This document shows, in pieces, positions 1 to 5,901 of a stretch of 7,487 bases of DNA (its first letter is position 1; every line of letters begins with the position of its first letter). Origin of the DNA: an uncultured Selenomonadales bacterium. Lineage in GTDB: Bacteria; Bacillota; Negativicutes; Selenomonadales; Selenomonadaceae. The translations under genes were made by a program, and so were the position numbers. The stretch is taken from positions 1 to 7,487 of the forward strand of contig CALEPR010000185.1 of the NCBI GenBank assembly GCA_937910665.1. Reading direction: 5' to 3'. The notes under the pieces were generated by a model. The model searched no databases, was not told the origin of the DNA, and saw only the letters and a list, made by a program, of their open reading frames with translations.

Positions 1-61
1 AACTCCGGCAGAAATTTATTTTTCTACTTCGTTGCACTTCACTTGACAATTCAAGCCATAT

Positions 62-80
62 AAAAAAACTCCGCGTGGAG
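62..80 (-). terminator. Putative intrinsic terminator of the sucrose PTS gene
   Basis: Read on the minus strand, a short hairpin (CTCC, loop ACGC, GGAG) is followed directly by seven T residues, a few bases after the TAA of the PTS gene. An A-tract/T-tract run lies between the stop codon and the stem. The stem has only four pairs, so it may be leaky, but placement and layout match the other terminators in the window. Confidence 0.6.
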
Positions 81-91
81 GAAAAAATTTT

Positions 92-1480
92 TTAATTCAT
101 TTCGTCGTTGTAACCAAATAACCAAGTCAGCGCAAAAGCCGTGCCGATCGATATTACAAACATTGTCATATATTGAATTGGCGTTGTTAAGCAAAGAAGT
201 ATTCCGAAAATTCCTGTAACGCCTGTACCTGTCGCGCCGAGATGAACTATTGACGCGAACATTGCGCCGGTCGCTCCTCCTAAACAGCCGCAAACAAACG
301 GCTTGAAATATCTCAAGTTCACGCCGAAAATCGCCGGCTCAGTAATTCCCATGCAAGCACTCAACGCCGAAGGCAACGCCATTGATTTTATTTTTGCTTT
401 TTTTGTTTTGAAGGCAACTGCCAACGCCGCACCACCTTGTCCTAAATTCGCAGCTGAGGCAAGCGGCAACCAATATGTCACGCCGAATTGTGCAAGCTGT
501 CCAATGTCAATAACCGTGTACATATGGTGAACGCCTGCCACGACTGTCGGCGCATAAAAAGCTCCCATTACAAAACTTCCAATGCCAAACGGTAACGCGA
601 TAAGCCACTGAATACCATTCAAAATGCTGTTCTCTATGAAAACAAACAGCGGTCCAATTATCGAATAAGTCAAATATCCTGTGATAAAAACACTGCCCAG
701 CGGCGTGACAAATAAATCAAACATTTCCGGCACAATTTGGTGCAACTTTTTTTCAATCTGACACATAACCCAAACCGCAATTATCACAGGAATTACGTGA
801 CCTTGATAGCCGACCATGTCAATTTCATAAAGTCCGAACCAAACGCTTTGATGAACTTTTACGCCTTCAGTCGCAACCGTCCACGCATTTTGCAAATCAG
901 GATGCAACATCAACATTCCGATAACCGCACCAAGATATGGATTGCCGCCGAACGCATTCGCCGCACTGTACGCAATCAAAATCGGCAAGAAAATGTATGC
1001 AACATTGCTGAAAAGTTTCGCAAAAACATAAACTGAACTTGTCGTCTCAATCGCTATAAAATTATTATTCACCATGAAATTTAACGCTTCCATTATTCCC
1101 ATTAAAAAACCGCTGGCAACGATTGCAGGAATAATCGGCACAAAAATATCGCCCAAAGTTTTTATCGCGCGGCGGAAAGGACTTTGTTGCGCAGTGACTG
1201 TTTGCTTTATCTCTGCCTTGCTCGCCGCTGAAAGTCCGGAAACTTTCAAAAATTCGTCATAAACTTTGTTCACCGCGCCTGTTCCAATGATAATTTGCAG
1301 CTGCCCGGACGCAAAAAAAACGCCCTTCACGCCGTCGATATTTTCAACAGCTTCTTTGTCGCATTTGTCATTGTCGGCAATAACTAGCCTTAGCCGCGTC
1401 GCACAATGCGCCGCCGAAATCAAATTTTCTTTGCCGCCGACTTTTTCAAAAACTTCTTCGGCTACTTTCCTGTAATCCAT
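92..1480 (-). CDS. scrA: PTS sucrose-type transporter subunit EIIBC
   Basis: This is an inner-membrane sugar permease of the phosphotransferase system (glucose/sucrose superfamily) that imports and phosphorylates its sugar, most likely sucrose to sucrose-6-phosphate. The 462 residues match the usual ScrA length of about 455. The EIIB domain (about 1-80) carries the phosphorylation-site cysteine C26 in the AAHCATRLRL motif. The EIIC domain (about 105-455) has many hydrophobic segments, a GVHH motif (316-319) and the conserved GITEPAIFG loop (378-386). The EIIB end, IGTGAVNKVY, resembles ScrA more than TreB or BglF as I remember those families. No EIIA domain is fused, so a separate EIIA(Glc)-like protein must supply phosphate. 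The ATG is preceded by AGGGGAG (1489-1495). No sucrose hydrolase, fructokinase or regulator lies beside it. EIIBC is certain; sucrose specificity is by resemblance. Confidence 0.87.
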   Translation of the reverse strand: MDYRKVAEEVFEKVGGKENLISAAHCATRLRLVIADNDKCDKEAVENIDGVKGVFFASGQLQIIIGTGAVNKVYDEFLKVSGLSAASKAEIKQTVTAQQSPFRRAIKTLGDIFVPIIPAIVASGFLMGIMEALNFMVNNNFIAIETTSSVYVFAKLFSNVAYIFLPILIAYSAANAFGGNPYLGAVIGMLMLHPDLQNAWTVATEGVKVHQSVWFGLYEIDMVGYQGHVIPVIIAVWVMCQIEKKLHQIVPEMFDLFVTPLGSVFITGYLTYSIIGPLFVFIENSILNGIQWLIALPFGIGSFVMGAFYAPTVVAGVHHMYTVIDIGQLAQFGVTYWLPLASAANLGQGGAALAVAFKTKKAKIKSMALPSALSACMGITEPAIFGVNLRYFKPFVCGCLGGATGAMFASIVHLGATGTGVTGIFGILLCLTTPIQYMTMFVISIGTAFALTWLFGYNDEMN

Positions 1481-1510
1481 TTAAAACACTCCCCTAAAAA
1501 AATTTCCGTG

Positions 1511-1539
1511 ATAATAGCAAAGTTTATTGCTTTTATCAA
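1511..1539 (-). promoter_or_regulatory. scrA promoter with a dyad in its spacer
   Basis: On the minus strand, TTGATA (1534-1539) and TATTAT (1511-1516) are separated by exactly 17 bases, a near-consensus sigma-70-type promoter about 30 bases before the scrA start. An inverted repeat with perfect five-base arms, AGCAA and TTGCT (1516-1531, six-base gap), fills the spacer and touches the -10. This is a plausible repressor operator. The regulator is not identified and not obviously in the window. Confidence 0.7.
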
Positions 1540-1584
1540 TTCGATTTTCGGAGCTTTTCAATCAGTTTCTCTAATAAAAGTCGC

Positions 1585-1609
1585 AAAAAAAATCCTCCGC
1601 GCAGGAGGA
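1585..1609 (-). terminator. Intrinsic terminator of the aldo/keto reductase gene
   Basis: On the minus strand a perfect six-pair stem (TCCTCC/GGAGGA, five-base loop) is followed by eight T residues. It lies about 30 bases beyond the reductase stop codon and separates that gene from scrA. Confidence 0.85.
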
Positions 1610-1636
1610 AAATATTTTTTAAAAATTTTTCTGCGT

Positions 1637-2497
1637 TTAAACTTTCCAAGTGTGCAACATTTTTACAAAGGCAGGGTCGGAGTGGTTTACAATTTCGCTG
1701 TGACCTAAATCTTTTGCAGAAATAATTTTCATTTCTTCGTCAGTCAATTTAAAATTCCAAATGTCGAAATTTTGTTTCATACGCTCGACGTGAACAGATT
1801 TTGGAATAATTGATACGCCGCGCTGAACATTCCAACGCAAAGCAACTTGTGCGGCAGTTTTATTATATTTTTTTCCAATCGCGACAAGTTCAGCGTCAGT
1901 AAAAATTCCGTGCTTACCTTCAGCGAGCGGCCCCCAAGCCTGCGCGACGATCCCATAATCTTGCATATTTTTTAACGCGTCGGCTTGCACGAAGAAAGGA
2001 TGCAATTCAATTTGATTCACCGCAGGAATTTTTTTGACAGTTTCGCAAAAATTTACAAGAATCGCTGGATAAAAATTTGCAACGCCGATAGATTTTGTCA
2101 AACCGTCCGCGCAAGCATTTTCAATTCCGCGATAAGCCGCAAAATAATCTTTCATAGGCTGGTGCAACAAAATTAAATCTGCGTAATTTAAATTTAATTT
2201 TTTCAGCGAAGTTTCGACAGCTTTGTAAGAATTTTTTTCGCTTGTCATATCGGAAACCCAAACTTTTGTCGTGATAAAAAGTTCTTCGCGAGTCGTCAAG
2301 CCGTCCGAAATTGCTTTTGCAATCGCTTTGCCGACCGCCTCTTCATTTTTGTAAGCAGCCGCCGTATCAATCAATCTGTAGCCTACTTTTATTGCGTTGT
2401 AAGTAACTTCTTCGCACTGCGTAGCGTCAGGAATTTGAAAAACTCCGAAACCTTCGAGCGGCATTTTGTAACCGCTGTTCAATGTTGCAAATTCCAT
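1637..2497 (-). CDS. Aldo/keto reductase (2,5-diketogluconate reductase-like)
   Basis: A cytoplasmic NAD(P)H-dependent oxidoreductase that reduces aldehydes or ketones to alcohols. It has 286 residues from the chosen start, normal for the (beta/alpha)8 aldo/keto reductase family. The catalytic tetrad is visible: D44 and Y49 in YRLIDTAAAYKNEEAVG, K78 in FITTKVW and H112 in LILLHQP. Later signatures are IGVANFYP, NQIELHPF and the cofactor-phosphate site IPKSVHVERMKQN, which favours NADPH. An earlier in-frame ATG at 2533 would add 12 residues. The start at 2497 is preferred because GGGAGGAA sits six bases before it and because the 2533 codon overlaps the promoter -10. It is divergent from a MerR regulator whose operator probably lies in this promoter, which suggests induction by a reactive aldehyde or similar electrophile. 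The substrate cannot be named from sequence. Confidence 0.92.
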   Translation of the reverse strand: MEFATLNSGYKMPLEGFGVFQIPDATQCEEVTYNAIKVGYRLIDTAAAYKNEEAVGKAIAKAISDGLTTREELFITTKVWVSDMTSEKNSYKAVETSLKKLNLNYADLILLHQPMKDYFAAYRGIENACADGLTKSIGVANFYPAILVNFCETVKKIPAVNQIELHPFFVQADALKNMQDYGIVAQAWGPLAEGKHGIFTDAELVAIGKKYNKTAAQVALRWNVQRGVSIIPKSVHVERMKQNFDIWNFKLTDEEMKIISAKDLGHSEIVNHSDPAFVKMLHTWKV

Positions 2498-2503
2498 AAA
2501 AAA

Positions 2504-2511
2504 TTCCTCCC
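2504..2511 (-). promoter_or_regulatory. Ribosome binding site that fixes the aldo/keto reductase start
   Basis: GGGAGGAA on the minus strand stands six bases upstream of the ATG at 2497. The longer in-frame ATG at 2533 has no such site, so this sets the reductase start 36 bases inside the longest open frame. Confidence 0.85.
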
Positions 2512-2532
2512 AAACTAAAAATTTTTTTTCCA

Positions 2533-2562
2533 ATTATACATCCGGCACTTACTGCCTGTCAA
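2533..2562 (-). promoter_or_regulatory. Aldo/keto reductase promoter with MerR-type operator
   Basis: On the minus strand, TTGACA (2557-2562) and TATAAT (2533-2538) are both perfect consensus but 18 bases apart, longer than the optimal 17. A 13-base imperfect palindrome, GGCAGTAAGTGCC (2544-2556), fills most of the spacer, with five of six symmetric pairs matching. MerR-family activators bind such dyads between over-spaced -35 and -10 elements and untwist the DNA. The adjacent divergent MerR gene makes it the obvious regulator. A separate plus-strand promoter for the MerR gene could not be identified. Confidence 0.8.
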
Positions 2563-2573
2563 GAAAATTTTTT

Positions 2574-2966
2574 ATGCACACAATGAAAGAAGTTTGCGAG
2601 GAAGTCGGAATGAATTACACGACTTTGAAATTTTATTGCAACGCAGGTTTGATTCCGAATGTCAAACGCGACAAAAATAATCACAGAATTTTTGACGACC
2701 ACGACGTTGCTTGGATTAAAAGTCTTTCCTGTCTGAAAAATTGCGAAATGTCGATTGAAGAAATGAAAAATTATCTTGAACTTTGTCTTGACGGTGAAAA
2801 AACTATTCCGCAAAGAAAAATTATGCTAGACAAAAAACAACAGCAACTTCAAGAAAAAATTAAAAATCTTCAAGACGCTGTTGCTTATATCGATTGGAAA
2901 CAAAATTTTTATGACGAAGTTTTGAGCGGTAAGATAAAATATTTCAGTAATTTGACAAAAAAATAA
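2574..2966 (+). CDS. MerR-family transcriptional regulator, probable thiol/aldehyde sensor
   Basis: A 130-residue DNA-binding regulator. The N-terminal winged helix-turn-helix covers about residues 1-70, with MKEVCEEVGMNYTTLKFYCNAGLIP as the HTH and the MerR-type wing NNHRIFDDHDVAWIKSL. A charged, Gln/Lys-rich helix (about 80-120) fits the antiparallel dimerisation coiled coil. There is no large effector domain. Cysteine C53 in LSCLKNCEMSI aligns with the single conserved sensor cysteine of the NmlR/AdhR branch, which responds to aldehydes and other electrophiles; C8, C22 and C57 are also present. The start is uncertain: ATG 2574 or ATG 2583 (giving the typical MKEV start), neither with a clear Shine-Dalgarno beyond AAGAAAA. 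It is divergent from the aldo/keto reductase, 76 bases away, with an operator-like dyad in that promoter. The ligand is inferred, not shown. Confidence 0.88.
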   Translation: MHTMKEVCEEVGMNYTTLKFYCNAGLIPNVKRDKNNHRIFDDHDVAWIKSLSCLKNCEMSIEEMKNYLELCLDGEKTIPQRKIMLDKKQQQLQEKIKNLQDAVAYIDWKQNFYDEVLSGKIKYFSNLTKK

Positions 2967-3001
2967 AAAAATTCCTCCGCGAATGAGGAAAAAATTTTTT
3001 T
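2965..3001. terminator. Shared terminator between the convergent MerR and radical SAM genes
   Basis: A six-pair hairpin (TTCCTC 2972-2977, GAGGAA 2985-2990, seven-base loop) lies between the two convergent stop codons. On the minus strand it is followed at once by a T-run, a good terminator for the radical SAM gene. On the plus strand the stem is followed by a few A and then seven T, so it may also end the MerR transcript, less efficiently. Confidence 0.75.
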
Positions 3002-3881
3002 AAATTCTCATTAAACTGTCGCGGCGATTTCTCAAACCTTTTTCGCCTATTTTTTCATAAATTTTTTGTAATGTTTCAATCAAAAATTCTTTGTCTTCAG
3101 GTAAAATTCCATATATCGGACTTGTTATCATTGACGCATTTTCTGCATCAAAAATCGTTCTTATTTCTAAATTTTTTATAAGCGTTTGCAATTCCAAAAT
3201 TCGCTCGGCTTCTGTCGCTTCAAAAAATTTTCCTTCGCGTAAATCTTCAGATAACGGCGTATCAGGAAAAAGTGTCAATCCAGAAGAAATTACTCTGAAT
3301 GGTGTCAATTTATTTAAAACTTCTGCAGTTTTTTCTGCGTGCGACAATCCATAATTTTTTCCGCCCAATCCGCTCAAAAAAATACACGCATAATTCATTC
3401 CTGCTTCAGTCATTTTACTTAATTGTTCAACAATATCGCTTGATTTATAACCTTTGTTCATTCTTTCAAGAATAATATCATCGCCGGACTCAATTCCGAA
3501 AACAATTCTGTCGTAACCCAGTTTATGAAGTTCTTCAAGTTGTTTTGCAGATTTATTTTTTAAATTATCAACTCTGCCGTACACGCCGACTGATTTTACA
3601 AACGGCAAATATTCATGAATAAGTTCAATAATTTTTTTCAGACGCTCAAAACCTAAAATAAATGAATCCGCGCCTTGAAGAAAAATTCTTGAAAAAATAT
3701 AGCCGCTGTCTTTAATTTCCTGCAAATCGCTTTTAATTTCTTCAATCGGCAACACTGAAAATTTTGCGTCTTTGTAATAAGTACAGAATTTGCATGCATT
3801 ATGTGAGCAACCGCTTGTAACTTGCAAAAACATACTTTGTGCTTCGTAAGGTGGTCTGACTACTGTACTTGCAAAATGCAT
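3000..3881 (-). CDS. Radical SAM protein (Elp3/MiaB/NifB-like domain), function unknown
   Basis: An iron-sulfur enzyme expected to cleave S-adenosylmethionine to start radical chemistry. It has 293 residues from the chosen start. The cluster motif is TSGCSHNACKFC, with C25, C30 and C33 as ligands: spacing CX4CX2C, one residue longer than the classic CX3CX2C. I recall this spacing from a family of small radical SAM proteins whose members begin with a PPxEA-type segment, as here (PPYEA, 10-14). Later core signatures are IFLQGADSF, GVYGRVDNL and the SAM-site segment FGIESGDDIILERMNKG. There is no B12-binding domain, no TRAM domain and no Cys-rich tail, so a standalone core enzyme is likely. The start at 3881 is preferred over ATG 3899 because GGAGTG (3888-3893) precedes it. 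It has its own promoter and terminator, so neighbours give no clue to substrate. Confidence 0.88.
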   Translation of the reverse strand: MHFASTVVRPPYEAQSMFLQVTSGCSHNACKFCTYYKDAKFSVLPIEEIKSDLQEIKDSGYIFSRIFLQGADSFILGFERLKKIIELIHEYLPFVKSVGVYGRVDNLKNKSAKQLEELHKLGYDRIVFGIESGDDIILERMNKGYKSSDIVEQLSKMTEAGMNYACIFLSGLGGKNYGLSHAEKTAEVLNKLTPFRVISSGLTLFPDTPLSEDLREGKFFEATEAERILELQTLIKNLEIRTIFDAENASMITSPIYGILPEDKEFLIETLQKIYEKIGEKGLRNRRDSLMRI

Positions 3882-3887
3882 TTTTAT

Positions 3888-3893
3888 CACTCC
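3888..3893 (-). promoter_or_regulatory. Ribosome binding site that fixes the radical SAM start
   Basis: GGAGTG on the minus strand lies about six bases before the ATG at 3881. The alternative in-frame ATG at 3899 has only an AT-rich stretch before it, and this site would fall inside its coding sequence. Confidence 0.75.
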
Positions 3894-3912
3894 ATTCATA
3901 AAAATTCATTGA

Positions 3913-3921
3913 ATTATATCA
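3913..3921 (-). promoter_or_regulatory. Extended -10 promoter of the radical SAM gene
   Basis: TGATATAAT on the minus strand is a perfect extended -10 (TGnTATAAT), 31 bases before the start codon. No -35 hexamer is recognisable at the right distance; an A/T-tract lies there, which is acceptable for extended -10 promoters. The terminator of the preceding RHH gene ends only about a dozen bases upstream. The motif and its flank resemble the promoter at 5882-5890. Confidence 0.7.
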
Positions 3922-3933
3922 CAAAATTTTTTC

Positions 3934-3959
3934 AAAAAAAATCTCCGCGCATTGCGGAG
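3934..3959 (-). terminator. Intrinsic terminator of the RHH gene
   Basis: On the minus strand a perfect six-pair GC-rich stem (CTCCGC/GCGGAG, five-base loop) is followed by A and then a run of seven to eight T. It lies just after the RHH stop codon and before the radical SAM promoter, so the two genes are separate transcription units. Confidence 0.87.
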
Positions 3960-3970
3960 TGAAAAAATTT

Positions 3971-4246
3971 TTAATTTTTTTTGTCGAACATCACGACATC
4001 ACTTTCCTCAACGCCGGAGGAAATTTTTTTGTTATTGCCGGAAAGATTTTTAAATTTTTTCGGCTTATCGCGCTCAAGAAGATTTATACCGCGAACAACA
4101 GCCTCAGTTTTAGAAATTCCAAGTTTTTTAGAAATTTTTTCGATTTTTTGAAACTCAAAATCAGTCAATCTGACAGTGACAACTCTATTTCTTGCAATTT
4201 CTAATTTTGGTCTGCCGACATTTCCCATTCTACAGCCAACTTTCAT
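3971..4246 (-). CDS. Small ribbon-helix-helix (CopG/Arc-like) DNA-binding protein
   Basis: A 91-residue putative transcriptional regulator. The segment GRPKLEIARNRVVTVRLTDFEFQKIEKISKKLGISKTEAVVRGINLLE fits a ribbon-helix-helix fold: a strand for the DNA groove at RVVTVRLT (21-28), helix one at about 29-42, a turn at LGISK, and helix two at about 44-58. The lysine-rich tail (60-91) has no recognisable domain. The start is uncertain: ATG 4246 or ATG 4228 (giving MGNVGRPK, typical of the family); neither has a clear Shine-Dalgarno, and the transcript leader would be only about 14 bases for the first. Its promoter is flanked and filled by two exact copies of a 22-bp repeat, which suggests autorepression. 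RHH proteins are often antitoxins, but no toxin gene adjoins it. The targets beyond its own promoter are unknown. Confidence 0.82.
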   Translation of the reverse strand: MKVGCRMGNVGRPKLEIARNRVVTVRLTDFEFQKIEKISKKLGISKTEAVVRGINLLERDKPKKFKNLSGNNKKISSGVEESDVVMFDKKN

Positions 4247-4266
4247 AAAAATTTTAAATTTGTTTG

Positions 4267-4295
4267 ATTATAATTATTGTACTGCAAAAATTCAA
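4267..4295 (-). promoter_or_regulatory. RHH gene promoter
   Basis: On the minus strand, TTGAAT (4290-4295) and a perfect TATAAT (4267-4272) are exactly 17 bases apart. The -10 ends about 20 bases before the ATG at 4246, leaving a very short leader. The spacer is occupied by one copy of the 22-bp repeat, so a protein bound there would block RNA polymerase. Confidence 0.82.
4271..4292. repeat. Direct repeat copy 1, putative RHH operator
   Basis: First exact copy of a 22-base sequence containing TTGTACTGCAA, itself an imperfect palindrome (four of five symmetric pairs match around a central C). It covers the spacer and edges of both hexamers of the RHH gene promoter. Confidence 0.85.
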
Positions 4296-4301
4296 GATTT
4301 T

Positions 4302-4323
4302 TAATTATTGTACTGCAAAAATT
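4302..4323. repeat. Direct repeat copy 2, putative RHH operator
   Basis: Second exact copy of the 22-base repeat, starting 31 bases from the first, close to three helical turns, so both sites face the same side of the DNA. It lies just upstream of the -35 of the RHH promoter. Confidence 0.85.
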
Positions 4324-4334
4324 ATTTTTTACAC

Positions 4335-4356
4335 AAAAAAATAAGCCCGAAGGCTT
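4335..4356 (-). terminator. Intrinsic terminator of the downstream Tat flavoprotein gene
   Basis: On the minus strand a five-pair stem AAGCC/GGCTT is capped by TTCG closed by a C-G pair, the very stable UUCG tetraloop in RNA, followed by A and seven T. It lies 16 bases past the stop codon and isolates the flavoprotein gene from the RHH gene. Confidence 0.85.
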
Positions 4357-4371
4357 TCAAAAAAAAATTTT

Positions 4372-5856
4372 TTAACCTGCGCTGACATAACTGCGAAGAT
4401 TTTCAGGAATTTCATCCCACTGCACATTATTTAATGCAATATTATTTTTCAAACTGTAAGCCGATGCAATTCCTGCCGCCTCGCCCATGCTCATGCAAGT
4501 TGGTTGGATTCTTACCGCAGCTTGCGCAGGAAAATCTGAAGAAATGCACCTGCCGACGACAATTAAATTTTCAAATTCATTTGTGACAAGTGCGCGGAAA
4601 GGAACTTCATAAAAATCGCCTTTTTCAAGGTGTCTGCTTAAATTTAAAACTTCGTCGTGAATGTCAATCGGATAAGCACTTCGACAAACTGCGTCAGGAA
4701 ATTTTTGTGCGTTAAAATAATCTTCCGAAGTCATATAATATTTTCCTTTAATTCGCCAAGATTCACGCACGCCGAGCATTGAGGCTTCGCGACTTATGTA
4801 AGCTTTTTTGAAACCGGGAATATTTTTTATAAAAAAATTTGCAAGTCTGCGCGTCATGATTCTGCATTGGCGAATTGCATTACTTCTGTCCAAAGTATTT
4901 GTAGCTGAATACAAGTATGGAGAAACTTCAGGACAATTCATTGACATTGTCCCCGGCTTTCCGAGAATCGTAAACGCTTGAATGTAAGCAACGTCGTCTT
5001 TTGTAACTTCGCCGCGTCTTATTCCTTCAAAATAAAATTGTTCGGTGTGAGTAGTTTTTGCAAATTCAAATTCAGGCGGTTTAGTTTCGCACCAGCCGTC
5101 TTTAAGTTTTTTTACAAAAAATTTATAAACTTTCATTTCTTCGACTCCGCCCATTTCAAAGCGGAAACTCATTTTTTGATTTCTTCCTGTAGTTGAAGAA
5201 CCTTTTACTGTAGGAACTCCTGCATATCTTGATAAAATTGCGTCGCCGGAAGCGTCAACAAAAATTTTTGCGCTAATCGATCTCAAACCTTCAACAGTGT
5301 GAACTATCGCTTCAGAAATTTTTCCTGCAGAAGTTTTCGCGCCTATCAAAGTTGTATTGTACAAAACTTCAACTTTATAATCAGCGCACAATTCATCATA
5401 AATAAACGCAAGCATTTCAGGCGGATATTCGCGAGCAGTTCCGCCGTTTTTGTTTGTCGGATCGTCGCCAAAATTTACGTCGATTCCGTGAACCGAAAAT
5501 CTTTTATTTAAATCGGTTATGAACGGCGTATCGCTGTTTTGAATTTTAGTCGGCATTGCAGGATAAACCAAGCCTTGAGTTTGAAGTCCGCCCAAAACAG
5601 TTCCCTGCTCAATCAAAACAACTTTCAAACCGTTTCGCGCAGCAGTGACAGCCGCCGCAGTTCCTGCCGGACCTCCGCCGCAAACACAAACGTCCGCGCT
5701 TAAAAGTTGCGGAATATTTTGATTGTCAAAATTAAAATGACTTTCAGCCGCAGAAACTTTTTTTTCTTCGCCGGAATTTGAAAGCATAACTCCTGCAGTG
5801 GTCAGCCCTGCAATTTTAAAAAAATCGCGCCTTGAAATCGGAATTGAAAAATTCAT
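4372..5856 (-). CDS. Tat-exported FAD-dependent oxidoreductase (FAD_oxidored family), copy A
   Basis: A 494-residue flavoprotein predicted to fold with FAD in the cytoplasm and be exported by the Tat pathway. The signal peptide has SRRDFFK (R9, R10), a hydrophobic stretch (15-28) and a possible cleavage site near VSAA (34-37). The Rossmann motif DVCVCGGGPAGTAAA (GGGPAG at 60-65) ends with acidic E83 of VVLIE, typical of FAD binding. FVDASGDAILSRYAG, RESWRIKGKYYMTSEDY (from residue 364) and the C-terminal GRCIS...IQPTCMSMGEAAGIA segment (435-464) match the PF12831-type FAD-dependent oxidoreductases. The substrate is unknown and no cytochrome or electron-transfer partner adjoins it. The ATG is preceded by GGAGGTG (5862-5868). 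It is a paralogue of the next gene, about half identical by eye, with a terminator of its own. Confidence 0.88.
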   Translation of the reverse strand: MNFSIPISRRDFFKIAGLTTAGVMLSNSGEEKKVSAAESHFNFDNQNIPQLLSADVCVCGGGPAGTAAAVTAARNGLKVVLIEQGTVLGGLQTQGLVYPAMPTKIQNSDTPFITDLNKRFSVHGIDVNFGDDPTNKNGGTAREYPPEMLAFIYDELCADYKVEVLYNTTLIGAKTSAGKISEAIVHTVEGLRSISAKIFVDASGDAILSRYAGVPTVKGSSTTGRNQKMSFRFEMGGVEEMKVYKFFVKKLKDGWCETKPPEFEFAKTTHTEQFYFEGIRRGEVTKDDVAYIQAFTILGKPGTMSMNCPEVSPYLYSATNTLDRSNAIRQCRIMTRRLANFFIKNIPGFKKAYISREASMLGVRESWRIKGKYYMTSEDYFNAQKFPDAVCRSAYPIDIHDEVLNLSRHLEKGDFYEVPFRALVTNEFENLIVVGRCISSDFPAQAAVRIQPTCMSMGEAAGIASAYSLKNNIALNNVQWDEIPENLRSYVSAG

Positions 5857-5881
5857 AGTGACACCTCCAAAATTTTTTTAT

Positions 5882-5890
5882 ATTTTACCA
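5882..5890 (-). promoter_or_regulatory. Extended -10 promoter of flavoprotein copy A
   Basis: TGGTAAAAT on the minus strand is an extended -10 (TGnTAAAAT), 26 bases before the start codon and with no clear -35. Eighteen bases on the plus strand here (5882-5899) match the radical SAM promoter (3913-3930) at 16 positions. It would let copy A be expressed independently of copy B. Confidence 0.6.
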
Positions 5891-5901
5891 CAAAATTTTG
5901 C

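Noticed and set aside
42..55. Inverted repeat CTTGA-CAAT-TCAAG at the left edge
   Set aside because: The arms are perfect but only five bases, there is no T-run for a terminator, and no gene is visible in positions 1-61 to which it could belong.
1481..1510. A possible antiterminator or riboswitch leader upstream of scrA
   Set aside because: From the predicted start the leader is only about 25 bases and contains just the ribosome site. There is no room for a RAT sequence, terminator or aptamer.
2559..2813. A minus-strand open frame overlapping the MerR gene
   Set aside because: It is antisense to the MerR HTH region and has a Phe-rich translation with no family resemblance.
3971..4246. The RHH gene as half of a toxin-antitoxin pair
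   Set aside because: It is bounded by terminators on both sides and neither neighbour (radical SAM enzyme, exported flavoprotein) resembles a toxin.
4271..4323. The two 22-bp repeats as a minimal CRISPR array
   Set aside because: There are only two copies with a 9-base gap, no cas genes, and they coincide with a promoter, so operators are the better explanation.
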